Shown here: positions 1 to 6,818 of the stretch, piece by piece
Position numbering within the stretch: position 1 is the first letter of the stretch
Layout: each line of letters opens with the position of its first letter
The notes under the pieces: model-generated
Database searches by the model: none
What the model was told of the DNA's origin: nothing
The model's input: only the letters and a program-made list of their open reading frames with translations
Assembly (NCBI RefSeq): GCF_014843005.1
Contig: NZ_JACYXM010000004.1
Coordinates: 126,530-190,529, forward strand
Direction of reading: 5' to 3'
DNA from: Rhodanobacter sp. DHG33
GTDB lineage: Bacteria > Pseudomonadota > Gammaproteobacteria > Xanthomonadales > Rhodanobacteraceae
DNA length: 64,000 nt
Position numbers and translations under genes: made by a program

Positions 1-807
1 ACCGATCCCGAGCTGGCGCGTACTATCGGGCGTGATGAGGCAGAAGCTGGCCATGCAGTTCGACCAGCGGAAAAAGTCGTCCGCGGTCAATGACGTCCAG
101 CCACTGATGTCCAGCGTCATCGGATCCTGCTTGAAATTCGCATCGAAACTCTTGGCGATGCGCGGCGTGGCGTTCGTCGGGTCGATTGCGGCGTCGCGGA
201 TGCCGGCCTTCGGAAATTCCTTCTTCGTGATGAACTCATCGAAGCTCATGCCGCTGATTTTCTCTATCACCTGTCGGCGCAGGAACGTGTTGTTATTGTT
301 GTAGGCGTAATGCGTACCGGCCGGATGGTCGAGCTGCTTGAGCGCGCGGAGGTTGCGGTAGGCGTCCGCGTCACTGTGCACGGTGTCCCAATCGATGTCG
401 GGCAATCCGCTCGTGCAGTGCATCAGGTCGTCGATCGTCACCGTTGCCGCCCAGGGCGGCAGATCAGGCAAGAACTTCGACACGGGATCGGTCAGCGAAA
501 GCTTCCCTTCTTGCGCAAGCATCAAGATACCGACGGCATCGAATTCCTTCGAGATCGACCCGATGTCGAACCGGTCCGAAAGCTTCAGGGGAACCGTGCG
601 GGATGCGTCCGCGTAGCCGATTGCGCGGCGAAGAACGACCTTTCCGTGATCCGCAATCAGGATGTTTCCGTTCAACAGGCCCGCTTGGTGGGCCTGGTCA
701 AGGTAGCTGTTAAGTTGGTCAATCGTTGCCGACTGTGCGTGCGCCGCGCACGGTCCGATGATGGTCCAGAAAATGGCGGCAAGAATACCCTTACGAACAA
801 ACGTCAT
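1..807 (-). CDS. Serine hydrolase, beta-lactamase/penicillin-binding class C family, 3' end cut by window edge
   Basis: The minus strand is open from an ATG at 807 to the window edge (269 codons, no stop seen). The first 25 residues form a signal peptide ending around AHAQS, so the enzyme is probably periplasmic or secreted. The SxxK catalytic motif is SISK at residues 84-87 and the YxN motif is YNN at 169-171, in the order and spacing of class C beta-lactamase-like hydrolases (esterases, DD-peptidases and EstB-like enzymes). A GAGGTGA ribosome-binding site lies just upstream. The third active-site motif (KTG/HxG) would lie beyond the window. Substrate cannot be told from the sequence; esterase or peptidase is as likely as lactamase. 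Confidence 0.9.
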   Translation of the reverse strand, partial: MTFVRKGILAAIFWTIIGPCAAHAQSATIDQLNSYLDQAHQAGLLNGNILIADHGKVVLRRAIGYADASRTVPLKLSDRFDIGSISKEFDAVGILMLAQEGKLSLTDPVSKFLPDLPPWAATVTIDDLMHCTSGLPDIDWDTVHSDADAYRNLRALKQLDHPAGTHYAYNNNNTFLRRQVIEKISGMSFDEFITKKEFPKAGIRDAAIDPTNATPRIAKSFDANFKQDPMTLDISGWTSLTADDFFRWSNCMASFCLITPDSTRQLGIG

Positions 808-1183
808 GGTTCACCTCGGAATGGATTTCCAGGAATCTGCTGGGTCTCGCAAAAACCGCAAAGCCGCCGCGTGGCCACGACATGGCGCCACACTCGACTG
901 CGTATCGAGCGTCTGATGCACACCGCCGTGAAAGGGTTTAATCCGGGCGATGGGGCGATGGTGGTTGCGACAACGCCGTTCGCCATAGGCGAAAGCAATC
1001 TTCCATCGCGGAAGGCGGCGATTGCTGGGACGACACTGGACTCTCCAGTGGAGGAGGAGATCAGCCAATACCGAGCCTGTGGCGATAGGATTGGCTGATC
1101 TGAACTGTCCGCTTTCGACCCGAAGCAGACCTTGTTCGATGGCTCCATGAAACAGTTACTTGGAGGAGGCGAAAGCAAACGCT
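808..1183. other. Intergenic region with one hairpin repeat
   Basis: No convincing gene. Several open frames cross it on both strands but none has a ribosome-binding site or normal composition. It holds the promoter side of the serine hydrolase on the left and the first copy of the TGTCCGCTTT-type hairpin repeat at 1106-1130. Confidence 0.6.
1106..1130 (+). repeat. TGTCCGCTTT hairpin repeat, copy 1
   Basis: The consensus is TGTCCGCTTT, six bases (CGACCC), then AAAGCGGACA, an almost perfect 10-bp inverted repeat. This copy has a degenerate right arm (GAAGCAGAC). It is the first of six same-oriented copies between 1.1 and 5.2 kb. Confidence 0.8.
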
Positions 1184-1714
1184 ATGAGGTTTCCAACGCG
1201 TGGGGTCTTCCTTGTGGCTTGTATGGCGCTTATGAATAGTTCCTGGGCCGCTTCGGTTACGCCAAACGCGGCTGACACGGTGAAACGGCTCTATCATGAC
1301 TACTCATGGGAGGCGGTCATGATCGCTGGGCCTGACCCTTGGATCGGCGATGCGCCAAAGGCCACGCTTGATCATTATTTCAACGGTGATCTGGTCGCCA
1401 TATGGCTTAAATCCCGGAAGTGTGGGGGCGATTGTGCCGTCGGCTGGATTGGCTACGATCCGCTCTGGGATAGCATGGATCCTTCGGGGTTTTCCGACGT
1501 GAGCGTTTGGGGCACGGATGATCCGCACATCGTTAAGGTCGAAATGACTGGGCCTTGCGTGCCGGGGAAGGCATGCAAGCCCGAGGGTAGCGGACGAGTT
1601 CGTCTGATCTATTTTTTGCGACCAACAGCGCTTGGTTGGCGCATCTCAGATATTCGGAGTGAGGTACACGGCTCATTGAAGGCCGCTCTCCTGAAGGTAT
1701 CGAGCGAGCATTGA
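1184..1714 (+). CDS. Exported protein of unknown function
   Basis: 176 residues. The start is taken at ATG 1184 behind a GGAGGAGG stretch; an in-frame TTG at 1160 would overlap that ribosome-binding site. Residues 1-23 form a signal peptide (basic MRFPTR, hydrophobic GVFLVACMALM, cleavage near WAASV). The mature part has two cysteine pairs (KCGGDC and CVPGKAC) that could form disulfides, fitting a periplasmic location. The size and C-terminal pattern recall small DUF3828-like periplasmic proteins, but I cannot confirm that. The stop codon is followed after two bases by a hairpin repeat, as in the next gene. Confidence 0.7.
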   Translation: MRFPTRGVFLVACMALMNSSWAASVTPNAADTVKRLYHDYSWEAVMIAGPDPWIGDAPKATLDHYFNGDLVAIWLKSRKCGGDCAVGWIGYDPLWDSMDPSGFSDVSVWGTDDPHIVKVEMTGPCVPGKACKPEGSGRVRLIYFLRPTALGWRISDIRSEVHGSLKAALLKVSSEH

Positions 1715-1716
1715 AC

Positions 1717-1742
1717 TGTCCGCTTTCGACCCATAGCGGACA
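1717..1742 (+). repeat. TGTCCGCTTT hairpin repeat, copy 2
   Basis: TGTCCGCTTT, CGACCC, ATAGCGGACA: a 10-bp inverted repeat with one mismatch, starting two bases after the stop codon of the preceding gene. It could act as a 3'-end stabilising hairpin, although no T-run follows. Confidence 0.85.
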
Positions 1743-1790
1743 CGGATAGCGGCACCTGAGGAGTTCTTTGTGGCTGCCTTCGGGGGAGAT

Positions 1791-2195
1791 ATGAAGTTAA
1801 CTTGTCTTCTGTTGCTGACGACAGTATTGGCGTACGGATGTAGTGGCACTATCAGCACGCAAGTGCCTGCGCGAGTTCAGTTCTGCGATCTTGTAAGCCA
1901 GCCTGCTAGATACGACACGGCCCTGGTCAGGTTCCACGCACACATTGTGAGCGACGGAATCGAGCGCTCGGGGCTTATGGACCCAACTTGCCCAAGACGA
2001 GGCCTGGATTTTGACCTATCTCGAGACGAGGGTGCTTTATCAGATATCGACAACATCCTTTATGGACAAGGCGTGCCAGGAACCACGGATAAAGTTGTCG
2101 AAGCAGATTTCGTTGGTGTTCTTAAGGTGAGCAGGTCTCAACGTATCATTTACGTCACATCCGTTAGCAACATCTCCTTCCATATGATCAAGTAG
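1791..2195 (+). CDS. Small lipoprotein of unknown function
   Basis: 134 residues. ATG 1791 is preceded by GGGGGAGAT; an upstream in-frame GTG at 1770 would destroy the signal peptide layout. Residues 1-17 are a lipoprotein signal ending in the lipobox LAYGC, so the protein should be lipid-anchored at Cys17. The mature part (about 117 residues) looks like a small beta-rich domain with two cysteines (FCDLV and DPTCP). I do not recognise the family. A hairpin repeat begins at the base after the stop codon. The gene sits in a run of same-strand orphan genes and has more A/T than the core genes further right. Confidence 0.7.
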   Translation: MKLTCLLLLTTVLAYGCSGTISTQVPARVQFCDLVSQPARYDTALVRFHAHIVSDGIERSGLMDPTCPRRGLDFDLSRDEGALSDIDNILYGQGVPGTTDKVVEADFVGVLKVSRSQRIIYVTSVSNISFHMIK

Positions 2196-2221
2196 TGTCC
2201 GCTTTCGACCCAAAGCAGACA
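2196..2221 (+). repeat. TGTCCGCTTT hairpin repeat, copy 3
   Basis: TGTCCGCTTT, CGACCC, AAAGCAGACA: inverted repeat with one mismatch, abutting the stop codon of the lipoprotein gene. Confidence 0.85.
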
Positions 2222-2357
2222 TTGCCTGGTGGTCGCGCTGACGGGGTGTCGCGTACGGGAACGGGTACGTTTGCGGGTATTTTCGCAATGCCAACTCTGG
2301 AAATCGTTGTAGGACAATGCTTGCAGCGGATTGTTAGATAGACGCCGCCCCAACACG

Positions 2358-2397
2358 GCCACCTAAGCGATTGATTCGCTTAGGTGGCTTTTTCTTT
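2358..2397 (+). terminator. Rho-independent terminator
   Basis: A perfect 13-bp stem (GCCACCTAAGCGA with TCGCTTAGGTGGC, loop TTGAT) followed by a T-rich run. It stops plus-strand transcription, but no gene ends just before it: the nearest upstream gene ends at 2195, and the 160 bases between hold only a short open reading frame tail ending TAG at about 2340. It may end a lost gene or an unrecognised small RNA. Confidence 0.8.
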
Positions 2398-2461
2398 TCT
2401 GGTGCGGATCGCCTGCGGTACCCGCAGAGCCTGGCGAGCCGAGTTCTGGGCTGTACCCGCC

Positions 2462-2780
2462 GAGCTTTGAGCTCGGTGGGTGGAGCAAAAAGCTCGGCCG
2501 GTGGAGAAAAAAGCTCGGCGCCTCGAGTTATTTGCTCGGCGCATGTAGCTCTGGACTCGGTGCGCCGAGTTATTTGCTCGGCCGGTGGAGCTCTGGACTC
2601 GGCGTGTCGAGCTTTTTGCTCGGCTGGCCGAGCTCAGAACTCGGCGGTTCGAGCTTTTTGCTCGGGCATCCGAGCTGTTGAACTCGGCACGCCGGGCTTT
2701 TTTCTCGGGCCGCCGAGCTTTTTGCTCGACAGCCCGAGTTCGGAGGCTGGCTGGTGGAGCTGTGAGCTCCGCCGGTCAGT
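2462..2780. repeat. Tandem array of 21-bp palindromic units (array 1)
   Basis: About fifteen units in a nearly strict 21-bp period, each a 13-bp inverted repeat of the form GAGC-N5-GCTC followed by an 8-bp spacer beginning GG. The core appears as GAGCTTTTTGCTC, as its reverse complement GAGCAAAAAGCTC, and in variants such as GAGCTCTGGACTC and GAGTTATTTGCTC. Unit starts are at 2462, 2483, 2504, 2525, 2546, 2567, 2588, 2609, 2630, 2651, 2672, 2694, 2715, 2736 and 2757; only one step is 22. Because 21 is a multiple of three and the units lack stops, long frames stay open on both strands, but no conserved protein is apparent. A second array is at 34287-34557. Confidence 0.9.
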
Positions 2781-3132
2781 ACGGCAGATCGCCCGGGTGG
2801 GTTTGCGGGGGCAGGAGTGGCTGGCTGAGTTGTTCGGCTTGTTCGCTGAGGAAGTACAAGGCGGCGAAGAGGCCTTCGGTGGTGGGGGCGTCGAGGGGGT
2901 TGCAGCCGGGGTCGAGGGTGTCGCTTTGGCTGTTGGCGTGCTGGTCGCGGAACGCTTCGCTGTTGGTCAGCACACGGGCGAGGGCGTGGATGGCGATGGT
3001 GAGGCCGGCCAGGGTGGCGGCGTCGTGCTCGTCGGGAGTGGCCTCGGCGCGGGTCCAGTAGGGGCGTGAGAGCGGGTTGGTGGGGCGGGGCGCAGCGGCG
3101 TGTGCGGCTGCCGTATGATCGGGCTTAGCCAT
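2776..3132 (-). CDS. Conserved-looking small soluble protein of unknown function
   Basis: 118 residues. The ATG at 3132 is preceded by GGAG at a six-base spacing. No signal peptide or membrane segment. The N-terminus is Ala/Pro/His-rich (MAKPDHTAAAHAAAPRP), and the rest is helical, ending with a proline-rich tail. The middle (TLAGLTIAIHALARVL) and the motif NPLDAPTTEGLFAAL look like a compact helical domain. I do not recognise the family. The gene ends within the last unit of the 21-bp hairpin array, on the opposite strand to its neighbours, so it may have entered separately from the repeat-punctuated genes around it. Confidence 0.65.
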   Translation of the reverse strand: MAKPDHTAAAHAAAPRPTNPLSRPYWTRAEATPDEHDAATLAGLTIAIHALARVLTNSEAFRDQHANSQSDTLDPGCNPLDAPTTEGLFAALYFLSEQAEQLSQPLLPPQTHPGDLPY

Positions 3133-3429
3133 GATCAACTCCTATCTAGTTGGTTGTGGTCAGCGGGTCGTATGGGTGACAGCCCATGCGGCCCGCGTTG
3201 GTTTGAGGGTGCGGGTTTTCTCCAGCCAGGACGAGGGTACCTTGGCGGTTTCATAGTAAGTGGGGAGAAAAAGAAAATCTGTCAGATAATGGAATAAATC
3301 TGTAGGAATGAGACTTTATTTTGTCATCTTCCAATCGACTATTAATGGGAATATGTTAATCGTGTTTTGGTGGAATCAAAGGGATGATCAAAGAGCACTT
3401 TCGTTTGATGTTTTGAAAATCCAATCTAA

Positions 3430-3600
3430 CCTGGATTTCGTTTGCTTCGAGCGTCCGGCCTAAGCGTTGTCCATCGTCGTGCGTACAGGTGGCTGGCCGA
3501 CGAAGAGCTGGAGCGAGAGGCAACGAAGGACTCCACGGTCACCCTCGAAGGTGCGGCCGAGCATGCCATGACTGTCTTGGCGTATGAGAAGCTAGAGTAG
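3430..3600 (+). pseudogene. Possible 3' remnant of an unknown gene
   Basis: 56 codons open between an in-frame TAA (3427-3429) and a TAG (3598-3600). The translation has normal coding character (for example RRAYRWLADEELERE and VTLEGAAEHAMTVLAYE) but no ATG start; the only candidate is a TTG at 3442 with no clear ribosome-binding site. It ends directly against a hairpin repeat, like the complete genes nearby. It is most likely the tail of a gene whose 5' part was lost; a short real gene is possible. Confidence 0.35.
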
Positions 3601-3624
3601 GTCCGCTTTCGACCCAAAGCAGAC
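3600..3624 (+). repeat. TGTCCGCTTT hairpin repeat, copy 4
   Basis: GGTCCGCTTT, CGACCC, AAAGCAGAC, directly after the TAG of the preceding open frame. Confidence 0.8.
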
Positions 3625-3664
3625 GTTTCTGTAATCAGGCTCTCATTTGGCCAGGAGGGGCAAT

Positions 3665-4147
3665 ATGGTTCCGAGAGGCGGGCTGCCGGATCGTCAGCCA
3701 TCTCCAGTTAGAACGGTCGTTGCGGCACTGCTGGCGCCAGCGGCTGCTCCGCTCCTGAGCTGGTTCTGGATGGCCGTCTACTACCGGTTCTTCGACAGCG
3801 GGCGTGGGCTCGCTCGCTGGTTGCCCTTGGATGATCTCTGGTCGATATATCTCTTTGAATTCTTGATCGCGAGTGTCGCCACATGGGTGATTGGCTACCC
3901 CTTCTATCGCTCGGCCCGCGCTCGCCGCACGGTGAGTGGCACAGGGCTCTGTGTAGTTGGAGGTATAGCCAGCGGCCTCGTCTGGTTGTTGTCCCTATTG
4001 ATTCTTGCCGTCGGCAGTCACCTTTACGCCCCATTTCTGCTCTCATTGATAGGAGCATTCAAGGGCGTGGTGATAGCAGGGGTGTTCTCTGTGTTGGCTG
4101 GTGTTCCGTGGTCTTCAGGGCGCTCGATGTTGTTACAGAACGAGTAG
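3665..4147 (+). CDS. Four-helix integral membrane protein of unknown function
   Basis: 160 residues. ATG 3665 follows AGGAGGGG at an ideal distance; the in-frame TTG at 3647 lies before that site. Four hydrophobic segments are visible at about residues 17-40, 59-80, 92-118 and 122-147, with short basic loops (RSARARR around 82-88). No catalytic motif or known domain is recognised. It is one of several small same-strand genes in this accessory stretch and is followed 40 bases later by a hairpin repeat. Small four-helix membrane proteins of this type are common in mobile gene cassettes, but no attC site follows this one. Confidence 0.7.
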   Translation: MVPRGGLPDRQPSPVRTVVAALLAPAAAPLLSWFWMAVYYRFFDSGRGLARWLPLDDLWSIYLFEFLIASVATWVIGYPFYRSARARRTVSGTGLCVVGGIASGLVWLLSLLILAVGSHLYAPFLLSLIGAFKGVVIAGVFSVLAGVPWSSGRSMLLQNE

Positions 4148-4187
4148 GTTGAAGCTCGGCGACCGGCATGATTCGAGCGACACGTAA

Positions 4188-4213
4188 TGTCCGCTTCCGA
4201 CCCAAAGCGGACA
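4188..4213 (+). repeat. TGTCCGCTTT hairpin repeat, copy 5 (perfect palindrome)
   Basis: TGTCCGCTTC, CGACCC, AAAGCGGACA: the most symmetrical copy; nine of ten arm positions pair. It lies inside an extended frame of the following gene (reading VRFRPKAD there), which is one reason to place that gene's start further downstream. Confidence 0.85.
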
Positions 4214-4272
4214 CTTTCAGTTGCGGCGCGATGCACGCCAGAATCACGAAACAAGGTATCGGGGACTCAAGG

Positions 4273-4647
4273 ATGCGGCCAGGCAAAATCCTCAAAGTGA
4301 TCTTGTTCGTTGTCGGGTTGGCTCTCGCCTTCGTTGGCGCAGGCGCTCTGGCTATGGCAGTTTCGGGCTCGGTGGTTGTAGGCCGATCCAGTGTGTATGC
4401 CCTCGGTGGTGCCCTTCTACTGCTCGCAGCTCCATGCCTCGTCTTGCTCTTCTCTGTTCGGGCTGCCCAAGTCCTGGGCTCATTCGTTCTCATAGCGTTC
4501 TCTCTCGGCACCCTATGGCTGGCGTTTGGGGCGACACCACCAGAACATCCTTGGTTTTTCCAAGCTGCCTCTATCGCCTTTGCGGTGCTGGCAATCTCTC
4601 GTGCCAGGTTGTTCCTGCGCAGCAAAGCTTCTGCGCGGAGCACCTAA
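4273..4647 (+). CDS. Small four-helix membrane protein in an integron-type gene cassette
   Basis: 124 residues from ATG 4273. Upstream in-frame ATGs at 4231 and 4168 are possible, but the frame there runs through a dispersed repeat. Hydrophobic segments lie at about residues 8-30, 41-62, 66-86 and 95-112, and the C-terminus is basic (RARLFLRSKASARST). The TAA stop at 4645-4647 is part of the inverse core site of an attC (4642-4698), as is usual for integron cassette genes whose stop falls in the recombination site. No function is recognised. Expression would depend on an upstream promoter because cassettes rarely carry one. Confidence 0.7.
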   Translation: MRPGKILKVILFVVGLALAFVGAGALAMAVSGSVVVGRSSVYALGGALLLLAAPCLVLLFSVRAAQVLGSFVLIAFSLGTLWLAFGATPPEHPWFFQAASIAFAVLAISRARLFLRSKASARST

Positions 4648-4698
4648 CACCTCGTTCAAAGCGGATGGCTTCGCCGCCGCTCAACCCGGACGTTAAGC
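4642..4698 (+). other. Integron attC recombination site
   Basis: It starts with the inverse core ACCTAAC (consensus RYYYAAC) at 4642-4648 and ends with the core GTTAAGC (consensus GTTRRRY) at 4692-4698. The two cores can pair, and inner arms CGTTCAAAGCGG and CCGCTCAACCCG pair around GGCTTCGCC with an unpaired base in the left arm, as in known attC hairpins. The length of 57 bp is at the short end of the attC range. It overlaps the stop of the upstream membrane-protein gene and precedes the DUF4259 gene by 16 bp. Confidence 0.8.
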
Positions 4699-4714
4699 CC
4701 GTAGGAGAAATTGC

Positions 4715-5122
4715 ATGGGTACTTGGGCACTCCATTCTTTTGCCAACGACGATGCTGGTGACCTCATCGGTAATCTTGTCGAAGGGGCCGACTTGTCACC
4801 CGTCAAAGACGCCATTGAGCGTGTACAAGACACAGCAGGGTACTTGGAAGCACCAGAGGCGCAACAAGGTATCGCAGCTTGCGAGGTAGTAGCGCTTGTG
4901 TTGGGTCACGCATCTGCCGCGTCGCAATCTGAAGAAGAGCTCACAGCGTGGGTGACCCGCGTTAAGCCGTGCGTGGACGTGGCGGTCGTGACTCAAGCAG
5001 TCCAAGTCATCGATCGCGTGCTCGCTCCGGACTCAGAGCTTCGGGAGTTGTGGGAGGAGTCAGATGAGTTCAATGATTGGCGGGCAGAAGTCGGGGCTTT
5101 GCGTGCAAGGCTACAAGCCTAA
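4715..5122 (+). CDS. DUF4259 domain-containing protein, integron cassette gene
   Basis: 135 residues. ATG 4715 is preceded by a TAGGAGA ribosome-binding site. The N-terminus MGTWALHSFANDDAGDL matches the DUF4259 signature (MGTWG-x-x-x-FDND-x-A-x-DF), and the length is typical for the family, whose function is unknown. It is a soluble, acidic helical protein. It begins 16 bases after the core site of one attC and its TAA stop (5120-5122) lies in the inverse core of a second, degenerate attC, so the gene and that site together form a complete cassette. This family is, to my knowledge, frequent in bacterial integron arrays. Confidence 0.85.
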   Translation: MGTWALHSFANDDAGDLIGNLVEGADLSPVKDAIERVQDTAGYLEAPEAQQGIAACEVVALVLGHASAASQSEEELTAWVTRVKPCVDVAVVTQAVQVIDRVLAPDSELRELWEESDEFNDWRAEVGALRARLQA

Positions 5123-5160
5123 CAACTCATTCAAGACGGACGGCTTCGCCGCCGCTTATC
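5117..5160 (+). other. Degenerate attC site closing the DUF4259 cassette
   Basis: The inverse core GCCTAAC is intact at 5117-5123, and the next 36 bases closely match the first attC (CATTCAAGACGGACGGCTTC then GCCGCCGCTTA). The expected core GTTRRRY is missing: the sequence continues as TCTCCGCTCTGACC. The site has probably lost its 3' core, which would freeze the cassette in place. Confidence 0.65.
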
Positions 5161-5216
5161 TCCGCTCTGACCGCGACGACGCTTGTGAGGTGAACGGCTG
5201 AGCGGCGTATCGAAAG

Positions 5217-5240
5217 GTCCGCTTTCGACCCAAAGCAGAC
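5217..5240 (+). repeat. TGTCCGCTTT hairpin repeat, copy 6
   Basis: GTCCGCTTT, CGACCC, AAAGCAGAC, about 60 bases after the degenerate attC and 105 before the permease start. It is the last copy of the dense cluster. Confidence 0.8.
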
Positions 5241-5344
5241 GTGACCGTTCGTAGTAGTAGCCTTGACCATGATGTCAGCGCCCTGATCGAAGCCCATGGG
5301 TTCAGGCGATCAACTTCATTGGTGTGCGCAAACAGGGGGCAACC

Positions 5345-6745
5345 ATGGAGCCGCACAGTTTCGAAGTCATTGCCGAACGAGAGAAAGGCTTGCGACGCAG
5401 CCTTTCGACGGCACAGCTCTCGATGATTGCCATTGGTGGCGCGATCGGTACCGGGTTGTTCCTTGGCAGTGGCTTTGCGATCAGCTTCGCAGGCCCGAGT
5501 GTGCTTGTGAGCTACGCAATCGGCGCGCTGATCGCGCTGTTGCTGATGGGATGCCTTGCGGAGATGACGGTTGCGCATCCCACTTCCGGATCTTTTGGCG
5601 CGTACGCCGAGTACTACATAGGGCCGTGGGCCGGGTTCATGGTGCGCTACGCGTACTGGTCGTCGATCGTGATCGCCGTAGGCACCGAGGCGACCGCCAT
5701 TGCCGTCTATATGAAATATTGGTTACCCGACATTCCGGGCTGGTACTGGATCGTCGGTTTTTCGGGTGCGCTCGTTGGCGTCAACGCTGTGAGCGTCAAG
5801 GTGTTCGGCTCGGTCGAATACGTGTTCTCCATGCTCAAGATCGCGGCGATCGTGGCCTTCATCGTCCTAGGTGCATGGATGGTGGCTGGCGCGCCCTCGG
5901 GTTCAGGCATCGGGCTGGCGAACTACACCGTGCATGGCGGCTTCTTTCCGAAAGGCGTCTGGGGCATGTGGGTGGCCGTGATCGTCGCGATCTTCAGCTA
6001 TCTGAGCATCGAGATGATTGCCGTCGCGGCCGGCGAGGCCAGCGAGCCCCGACAAGCCGTTATTCGAGCGTTCCGGGCAACGGTGTTGCGCCTGGTGTTG
6101 TTCTATCTGCTGACCCTGGCGTTGATGCTGGCCATTGTGCCTTGGACGGCAGCCGGAACCGGACAAAGTCCCTTCGTGAGAGTCATGGTTGCGACGCATA
6201 TACCGGGCGCTCCCGGCGTCATCAACTTCGTGATACTCGTGGCCGCACTCTCGGCGATGAACAGCCAGCTCTACACCTCGACACGCATGATGTTCAGCCT
6301 TGCGCGAGCGGGCTACGCTCCGCGGCGCTTTGGCCAACTCAACAGACATGGCGTGCCGGTGGCGGCACTCCTGCTCTCGGCCACCGGTATCGCGCTGGCT
6401 ACGGTAGTGAATGCACTGCATCCGGACACGTCCTTCATCCTGATGCTGGCGATCTCGATGGTGGCCCCGATGTTTACCTGGTTCATGATCTTCGTCACCC
6501 ACCTATTCTTCCGTCGCCGCCATCGCGACGAAGCTCTTGGATTTCGCATGTGGGGTTACCCGGCAACGCCGCTTCTGGGCGCGGGGCTCATGCTTGGCGC
6601 ACTCCTGACGACGATCTTCACGCGCGAGTTCCGCATGACCTTGTTGTTCGGCGTACCGTTCCTTGCGCTGCTTGCGCTCGCTTACCGCTTTTGGCGTCGT
6701 GGATGGTTGCGGGAGCGAGGGGTTGAGAGCGAGGTGCTTGGCTGA
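5345..6745 (+). CDS. Amino acid permease, APC superfamily (AAT type)
   Basis: 466 residues. ATG 5345 follows AGGGGGC; an in-frame GTG at 5324 is less likely. The protein has about twelve hydrophobic segments and the family hallmark GGAIGTGLFLGSG at residues 31-43 in the first helix, which contributes to the substrate site in this superfamily. It is expected to take up amino acids across the inner membrane by proton symport. The overall pattern resembles proline, GABA or aromatic amino acid permeases of the AAT family; substrate cannot be fixed. It is a single transcription unit ending before a long inverted repeat. Confidence 0.92.
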   Translation: MEPHSFEVIAEREKGLRRSLSTAQLSMIAIGGAIGTGLFLGSGFAISFAGPSVLVSYAIGALIALLLMGCLAEMTVAHPTSGSFGAYAEYYIGPWAGFMVRYAYWSSIVIAVGTEATAIAVYMKYWLPDIPGWYWIVGFSGALVGVNAVSVKVFGSVEYVFSMLKIAAIVAFIVLGAWMVAGAPSGSGIGLANYTVHGGFFPKGVWGMWVAVIVAIFSYLSIEMIAVAAGEASEPRQAVIRAFRATVLRLVLFYLLTLALMLAIVPWTAAGTGQSPFVRVMVATHIPGAPGVINFVILVAALSAMNSQLYTSTRMMFSLARAGYAPRRFGQLNRHGVPVAALLLSATGIALATVVNALHPDTSFILMLAISMVAPMFTWFMIFVTHLFFRRRHRDEALGFRMWGYPATPLLGAGLMLGALLTTIFTREFRMTLLFGVPFLALLALAYRFWRRGWLRERGVESEVLG

Positions 6746-6761
6746 TCGAATAAATCGAGAG

Positions 6762-6798
6762 CAGAGTGCACTTTCCAACTCCTGAAAAGTGCACTCTG
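6762..6798. repeat. CACTCTGACCCC-type inverted repeat, possible bidirectional terminator
   Basis: A perfect 13-bp stem (CAGAGTGCACTTT with AAAGTGCACTCTG, 11-base loop) followed by ACCCCAGTTTTCC. It lies between two convergent genes and could terminate both. The right arm plus GACCCCAGTTTT is shared with dispersed copies near 39.6, 41.5, 42.3 and 42.4 kb. Similar elements are frequent in Xanthomonadales genomes as far as I recall. Confidence 0.8.
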
Positions 6799-6818
6799 AC
6801 CCCAGTTTTCCGGTTGGA

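Larger units (their letters stand above)
3133..3664. other. AT-rich intergenic region with a possible gene remnant
   Basis: Bases 3250-3430 are strikingly AT-rich compared with the rest of the window and show no gene. They are followed by a short open frame (3430-3600, listed separately) and a hairpin repeat. Confidence 0.5.

Noticed and set aside
310-1098. Plus-strand frame at the left end of the window
   Set aside because: It is antisense to the serine hydrolase, which has SxxK and YxN motifs, a signal peptide and a ribosome-binding site.
2462-2780. CRISPR array
   Set aside because: The units are 21 bp with no unique spacers of constant length and no cas genes nearby.
2371-3069. Heptad-repeat protein encoded by hairpin array 1
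   Set aside because: Every frame on both strands stays open because the unit is 21 bp without stops. The translation has no start signal, and DNA-level palindromes explain the conservation better.
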